Assembly (NCBI GenBank): GCA_031277225.1
Contig: JAITMQ010000094.1
Coordinates: forward strand, 1-42,691
Source of the DNA: Clostridiales bacterium
GTDB lineage: Bacteria; Bacillota; Clostridia; Lachnospirales; WRAX01
Length of the DNA stretch: 42,691 nucleotides
Reading direction: 5' to 3'
Shown here: piece by piece, positions 37,824 through 42,691 of the stretch
Layout of the letters: each line of letters opens with the position of its first letter
Numbering within the stretch: the stretch's first letter is position 1
Made by a program: the position numbers and the translations under genes
The notes under the pieces: generated by a model
What the model saw: only the letters and a program-made list of their open reading frames with translations
What the model was told of the DNA's origin: nothing
Database searches by the model: none

Positions 37824-37829
37824 TATAAT
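37801..37829 (+). promoter_or_regulatory. perfect consensus promoter TTGACA-N17-TATAAT for veg
   Basis: TTGACA 37801-37806, TATAAT 37824-37829. Confidence 0.85.
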
Positions 37830-37917
37830 TATTACCAAGATGTTTCATTCTTGTTTTAAAATAATGGCAGGGGCAGAGAGGCACTGCCGAGCCTGAGCCG
37901 AAGAAGGGGTGTTGTTA

Positions 37918-38166
37918 GTGTATGTGCGCAACGATGTAACGCAAATTAGGAGGAATATTTCCGAGCATATTGGGTCAAAAGTCATGCTTGAAACCAATAA
38001 AGGCCGCCAAAAATCCATGGTAACTTCGGGAACAATCGAAAATACCTATCCCGCGATTTTCACAATACTGCTGGATGCCGCGCAAGGCGGTCCAAGCCGA
38101 ACCGTTTCCTACAGCTACACCGATGTTTTAACCAAAAATGTTGAGATTACGGTGTTTAACAATTGA
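37918..38166 (+). CDS. veg: Veg family protein
   Basis: DVTQIRRNISEHIGSKVMLETNKGRQKSMVTSGTIENTYPAIFTILLD...RTVSYSYTDVLTKNVEI. Confidence 0.88.
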   Translation: MYVRNDVTQIRRNISEHIGSKVMLETNKGRQKSMVTSGTIENTYPAIFTILLDAAQGGPSRTVSYSYTDVLTKNVEITVFNN

Positions 38167-38178
38167 ATAAAAAAATCA

Positions 38179-38207
38179 AGGTGGCCGGAAAACGGCCGCC
38201 TTTTTTT
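38179..38207 (+). terminator. intrinsic terminator after veg
   Basis: AGGTGGCCG-GAAAA-CGGCCGCCTTTTTTT. Confidence 0.85.
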
Positions 38208-38209
38208 GT

Positions 38210-39280
38210 CGGCCCTGTGGGGCGAATTATGAATTATGAATTATGAATTATTTTGTCGGCGAAGCTGTGCGGTCTGCGAAATTTTCGTGTTTTTCGTGCT
38301 TTTCGTGGTTGAAAGATTGAACCACGAAAAGCACGAAAGGCACGAAAATGTGCCTAAGTTTTTCGGCAACGCTCCCCGAATTCGACCGTCATTCCCGCGA
38401 AAGCGGGAATCTCCATCGGCGGGTGGTCGACCTTGTGGGTTGAATGATGAATTATGAATTACGAATTATGAATTATTTTGTCGGCGAAGCCGTGGGCAAC
38501 ATGCGTTGCGCTGCTGTCGCTCGTCATTCCCGCGAAAGCGGGAATCCCCTGCCGGCGGGTTGTCGGCCTTGTGGCCGAATTATGAATTACGAATTATGAA
38601 TTATTTTGTCGGCGAAGCTGTGGGCGCATTGCGCGCCCCGCATGGGCGGCCTGAAGGCCGCCTCCGGATTGTAGATAGTGCGCGGTGCTACGCACCGGCT
38701 TAAGCCGTAAGCCAGACCGAAGGTCTGCGCACGGCGGAATGTTGGCAATGCGGAATTTCGTGCTTTTCGTGGTTGAAAGATTGAACCACGAAAAGCACGA
38801 AAGGCACGAAAATGTGCTTAAGTTTTTTGGCAACGCTCCCCGAATTCGACCGTCATTCCCGCGAAAGCGGGAATCCCCTGCCGGGTGGTCGGCCTTGTGG
38901 GGCGAATTATGAATTATTTTGTCGGTGAAGCGATGGGCGCATTGTGCGCCCGCATGGGCGGCCTAAAGGCCGCCTTCGGGTTGTAGATAGGGCGCGGTGC
39001 TACGCATCGGCTCAAGCCGTAAGCCAGACCGAAGGTCTGCGCACGGCGGAATGTCGGCAATGTGGAATGTGGAATGTGGAATTATTTTGTCGGCGAAGCC
39101 GTGCGCAACATACGTTGCGCTGCTGTCGCTCGTCATTCCCGCGAAAGCGGGAATCCCCTGCCGAGTTGTCGGCCCTGTGGGGCGAATTACGAATTACGAA
39201 TTATGAATTATTTTGTCGGCGAAGCCGTGGGTGCATTGCGCGCCCGCATGTCAAACTGTTCTAGTATTGTGATTGGGCTG
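38210..39280. repeat. array of composite intergenic repeat cassettes (palindrome, heptamers, TTTCGTG inverted repeats)
   Basis: four GTCATTCCCGCGAAAGCGGGAATC copies at 38388, 38523, 38852 and 39132; (ATGAATT)n; TTTTGTCGGCGAAGC(T/C)GTG repeated. Confidence 0.88.
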
Positions 39281-39284
39281 AAAG

Positions 39285-39327
39285 CAAAAAAAGGGCGAAA
39301 AGTCAAAGAATCTTGACTTTTCGCCCT
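39285..39327 (-). terminator. intrinsic terminator for the minus-strand phage-like gene
   Basis: AGGGCGAAAAGTCAA-AGAATC-TTGACTTTTCGCCCT 15-bp stem; T7 tract on the minus strand. Confidence 0.88.
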
Positions 39328-39352
39328 CAAATTCCACATTCCGCCCTCAAGG

Positions 39353-41164
39353 TCAGTTAAGCACTATCGCTTTTGTTGTGCCGTTTAGTATGCCTTTGTT
39401 GTATTCCATTTCTTGGTAGAAGGCTCTGCAACGGACTCTTCTGCCATTTTTATCTATTTGGAACATATTATTGTCGCCCAGGTCGCGCGCGGGGTCTTGC
39501 CGCCAATTCGCCTTAACAAAAACCAAATTCCGCAGCAGATTAAATTTGCGCTCTAAAAACCAGTCCCGCACGGATTGAATATGCACGGCATTGGCTATAA
39601 ACATCGGCAAATCAACCACATATGGCTTTTCGACCTCATTGGTCTGCTTCCATGGCGCGGGATAAAATTCTTTTGTGGTGAGCATTGACACCCGCCAGCC
39701 GCGCACCTGCACGGAACAACGCCCATTGCCCATCAGCCGCGCCTCTAAATACATGGTGTGGCGGCGAATATTGCTTATTGAAAAGCCGTGCGTAACCGTT
39801 ACATTCGCATCCCCCCAAATCGGCGAATCATAAGGAATCACAATGTCCAAAGTTCCCGCAACGCTGAACTCTACATTGGCCAAAACCCCGTCGGTCAAGG
39901 AAATCAGGTGCTCGCTTAATGTGATTCCGTTATAATAATCGCTTTGGGTTGCTTCGGGCGGCGCAAAACTGTTTTCAAAGTCAATATCGCCCTTTAGCTC
40001 GCCTTGATGAATCGAAAATAAGTCTATGAAATGTATAGTGCCGTCGCGGGCCTCATGAATCATGCACGAACTAAGTTCCGCCAATTGCGCAAGGGCCGCC
40101 CTGTGGCTAATATTGCCCGTAAAGCCCGGAAAGCGCGGATAAGTATTCATAACATGCGGCACAACCACATTTATTCCCGCATCAAGTGCTATGCGCCGCG
40201 CCAAATCGCCCATATGTTCCAGCGGAAAACGGCTGTTCATAAAAATCGAGCTATCCAAAAATTTAGAGCGGCTATGCGCCACAAGCTCTACGCTTTCGTT
40301 GTTTACAGACCATTTGTCCAAAAAATATCCCGCATAATTTGTCCAAAACATGGGATTGCTTTGATTTGGAAAGCGGATTCCGTGGGCATATTCGATTTGG
40401 CAGCCCTGCTCTAAAAGCGGCAAAAGGCCACTTCCCGGGTTTAGCACATTAAAACGCCCCTTATTGGCAAGTTTAACCTGCATTTGATTATAGGGCAGGC
40501 CTCGCCCCTCGGGGTCGCCTTCATGAATGGTGTTAATATTCAAAATATCCTCATCATCAAAGACGGTTACGCGCCCGAAATGCACTTCGGCAACGCGTGC
40601 AAGGCGAAAGCCGCGGCTCATTGTTATTATCTGAATCTGCAGTCTTACTAAATTATTGAAATTATTGAGTGCTGCGCTTCCGTCGGGTGCAAGAGTTACT
40701 ATACCTCCGCCAACGCTTCCCCCCGATGCGTTAAAGCCTGTAATAGCAACCCTTCTGACATAGTTATCTGCATTGCGGTCGGAAACTATAGTAACCATGG
40801 ATACATCCCTGGGGGTTGGGAAGTGTATATTGAGAATCGGCCTGTTTGCGGCGGCGGCCCATTGTCCATTGCTATCACAGGCCAGCCTTGACACAAAACC
40901 CACCTCAAGCCGATTTGAACCGGCAACGGGTAGCATAAAACTGCCGTCAAGCCGCCAAAAATCGGGCTCTAATGTGGCAATTTTGCCGCTTGTGTGGCTT
41001 CTGCCGTTAAGCACCTGTGAAACCTGTGAGAATACCGCTTGATGGGCGGCTGTGGCGGTTACCGTTGCCCCCGACTTAATTCCCGCCCCGCCCGCAATAT
41101 AAGTAATCAAAGCCGAATTTTCCCTTAATGCTCTTCTATCGTTCAATGAATTCACAGCTGACAT
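39353..41164 (-). CDS. phage-like structural protein (tail/baseplate-type, provisional)
   Basis: ~600-aa ORF starting MSAVNSLNDRRALRENSALITYIAGGAG; paired with a small phage-like ORF; no definitive motif. Confidence 0.5.
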   Translation of the reverse strand: MSAVNSLNDRRALRENSALITYIAGGAGIKSGATVTATAAHQAVFSQVSQVLNGRSHTSGKIATLEPDFWRLDGSFMLPVAGSNRLEVGFVSRLACDSNGQWAAAANRPILNIHFPTPRDVSMVTIVSDRNADNYVRRVAITGFNASGGSVGGGIVTLAPDGSAALNNFNNLVRLQIQIITMSRGFRLARVAEVHFGRVTVFDDEDILNINTIHEGDPEGRGLPYNQMQVKLANKGRFNVLNPGSGLLPLLEQGCQIEYAHGIRFPNQSNPMFWTNYAGYFLDKWSVNNESVELVAHSRSKFLDSSIFMNSRFPLEHMGDLARRIALDAGINVVVPHVMNTYPRFPGFTGNISHRAALAQLAELSSCMIHEARDGTIHFIDLFSIHQGELKGDIDFENSFAPPEATQSDYYNGITLSEHLISLTDGVLANVEFSVAGTLDIVIPYDSPIWGDANVTVTHGFSISNIRRHTMYLEARLMGNGRCSVQVRGWRVSMLTTKEFYPAPWKQTNEVEKPYVVDLPMFIANAVHIQSVRDWFLERKFNLLRNLVFVKANWRQDPARDLGDNNMFQIDKNGRRVRCRAFYQEMEYNKGILNGTTKAIVLN

Positions 41165-41480
41165 CCCTCCACCACAGCCCGCCCGACACAAAGGCAATGC
41201 GCCCCGAGCCCGGACGGACATACATCATTGACCTGACCGTATTGTCTGTTCGCGGGTCAAAATATTCCAGTTCAACAAAAACGGGCGATGTGCCGCGAAC
41301 CAGGCGGCCGTAATCCTCGCCGCTCATCATTTTCCAGCCTGCGGTTACAACAGACTTAACCGCCACCAAATCCCCAACCAAATTGCCATTGGCGTTGCGC
41401 TCAAATTCGCCAATATTTTCAAAACCAACCGAATAACTGTCAGGGGCCAAAAACTCCGCCCCATTAATCCGAATCCTCAT
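41136..41480 (-). CDS. small phage-like protein (DUF6711-like, provisional)
   Basis: MRIRINGAEFLAPDSYSVGFENIGEFERNANGNLVGDLVAVKSVVTAGWKMMSGEDYGRL. Confidence 0.5.
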   Translation of the reverse strand: MRIRINGAEFLAPDSYSVGFENIGEFERNANGNLVGDLVAVKSVVTAGWKMMSGEDYGRLVRGTSPVFVELEYFDPRTDNTVRSMMYVRPGSGRIAFVSGGLWWRDVSCEFIER

Positions 41481-41511
41481 GACATCCCCCCTCTAAATCT
41501 ACAAATTTCTA

Positions 41512-41540
41512 TTGACATAGGTGCAGGCCTATGTTATAAT
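41512..41540 (+). promoter_or_regulatory. perfect consensus promoter TTGACA-N17-TATAAT with internal palindrome ACATAGG-N6-CCTATGT
   Basis: TTGACA 41512-41517, TATAAT 41535-41540; palindrome fills the spacer. Confidence 0.88.
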
Positions 41541-41546
41541 GGATGT

Positions 41547-41712
41547 ATAGGAAAACTTTTCTTGCTGTGAATACGCTAACCGTCGGCGTGGTAAATTGAC
41601 GGTTCGATTGAATACGCTCACCGCCAAGCGTGATAAATAGGCGGTTCGACTGAATACGCTTACCGTCGGCGTGATATAGGCGGTTTGAAGAAGCCCTTCG
41701 AGGGCTTTTTTT
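41547..41712 (+). ncRNA. structured RNA: three tandem H-type pseudoknot repeats plus terminator; type III antitoxin-like
   Basis: repeats at 41568-41608, 41609-41650 and 41651-41689 with TGAATACGCTnACCGYC...RGCGTG...GRCGGTTYGA; compensatory S2 change GUC/GAC to GCC/GGC. Confidence 0.7.
41691..41712 (+). terminator. intrinsic terminator AAGCCCT-TCG-AGGGCTT-TTTTT
   Basis: perfect 7-bp stem followed by T tract 41706-41712. Confidence 0.88.
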
Positions 41713-41752
41713 CCGGGTATATCGGCTTTTGACATCAATTTTGACGCGACTG

Positions 41753-41804
41753 ACGCTTCTGTTCACAGAAGCGTAACGCCGAGGTGAACCTCGGCGTGGT
41801 TTTT
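41753..41804 (+). other. twin 9-bp hairpins with mutually complementary loops, followed by T5
   Basis: ACGCTTCTG-TTCA-CAGAAGCGT and ACGCCGAGG-TGAA-CCTCGGCGT then GGTTTTT. Confidence 0.7.
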
Positions 41805-41809
41805 GCGGT

Positions 41810-42691
41810 CAAGCCTAATGTGGCGCAGGGCTATGCTCCGTCTATATGCCGAAGCCAGAGCGCAGCTCTGCGCACCCTCGCAGTATAAACATCGGATGTT
41901 GCCAATAGCAAGGGATTCCCGCTTTTGCGGGAATGACGGGAAGCAGTTCACAAGAATGTCATTCCGCGCTTGACCCCGCATTAAGTGCAGGGTAGGTGCG
42001 GAATCCCCCCGTTTGTTCATCCTTTGGATGAAATGATAAATGATGAATGAAAAGTCCGAAGCCTCAAGCTTTTGAACTTAATTCGTAATTCATAATTCAT
42101 AATTCCGCGCCGCAGGGTCGGACAAGTGGGGGATTCCCGCTTTTGCGGGAATGACGGCCCTCTAATTTCTAGTTTCTAGTCCCCTTCCTCGCCCTAACCT
42201 CACCCTAAACCACCCAACAGCCCTATATGGCGCAGAGCTGCATCATAAACAGCGGATGCTGCCAATAGCAAGGGATTCCCGCTTTCGCGGGAATGACGGG
42301 AAGCTACTTGCAAGAACGTCATTCCGCGCTTGACGCGGAATCCCCTACGGTTTGCGGATGTTGCCAATAGCAAGGGATTCCCGCTTTCGCGGGAATGACG
42401 GCCATCTGGCCTCTGGCATCTAATTTCTAGTTTCTAGTTTCTAGTTCCCCTCCTCACCCTAAACCACCCAACAGCCCTATGCGGCGCAGAGCTACGCTCT
42501 TGCTATATGCCGAAGCCAGAGCGTAGCTCTGCGCACCCCCCCGCAGTCTAAACAGCGGATGCTGCCAACAGCAGGGGATTCCCGCTTTCGCGGGAATGAC
42601 GGGAAGCAGTTCACAAGAACGTCATTCCGCACTTAGGTTCAGCCACGGCTGAAGCCTTGGATGAAATGATGAATAAAAAGCCCAAAACCAC
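41810..42691. repeat. composite repeat array, palindromes in opposite orientation to the 38-39 kb array
   Basis: GGGATTCCCGCTTT(T/C)GCGGGAATGAC at 41912, 42129, 42272, 42374 and 42573; GCGCAGAGCTACGCTC...GAGCGTAGCTCTGCGCACC; (TTTCTAG)n. Confidence 0.88.

Noticed and set aside
38210-39280. Possible CRISPR array (regularly occurring 26-27 bp palindromes)
   Set aside because: Spacing is irregular (roughly 130-330 bp), intervening sequences are themselves repeated, and no cas genes are present
41509-41766. 85-aa and 69-aa minus-strand ORFs across the pseudoknot repeats
   Set aside because: They arise from the tandem repeats; strong promoter and T-tract terminator orient the transcription unit on the + strand

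Overview
The window looks like a Clostridia/Firmicutes chromosome segment; this is inferred from gene content, since no taxonomic search was possible. Core genes include nusA-ylxR-ylxQ-infB-rbfA, lysC, glgB, hppA, addB, rdgB, hpf, tgt and veg. There is also an ABC/TetR module, a c-di-GMP pair, a surface-polysaccharide locus and a heterodimeric ABC exporter. Between and downstream of these lie accessory signals that the ORF track does not explain. (1) At 41512-41712 on the + strand, a perfect-consensus promoter with an internal palindrome precedes three tandem ~40-nt repeats. Each repeat can fold as an H-type pseudoknot, with compensatory changes between repeats, and the array ends in an intrinsic terminator. 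This is the layout of a type III toxin-antitoxin (ToxI/CptI-like) antitoxin RNA, but no toxin ORF follows; it sits next to phage-like genes. (2) At 35.55-36.29 kb there are two tandem modules that look like type I toxin-antitoxin loci. Each has convergent promoters, a short hydrophobic peptide gene missing from the ORF track, and a shared terminator. (3) At 29.78-30.85 kb an Rpn-family nuclease/transposase gene has an internal SD+GTG start, and that start and its C-terminal tail are duplicated as a free-standing small ORF directly downstream. This matches the intragenic-antitoxin (RpnS) concept. (4) Palindromic 26-27 bp repeats, heptanucleotide tandem repeats and composite repeat cassettes are abundant. 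Two palindromes lie inside coding sequences, and oppositely oriented clusters flank the phage-remnant/pseudoknot island. All functional claims are inferences from sequence and need the stated checks.
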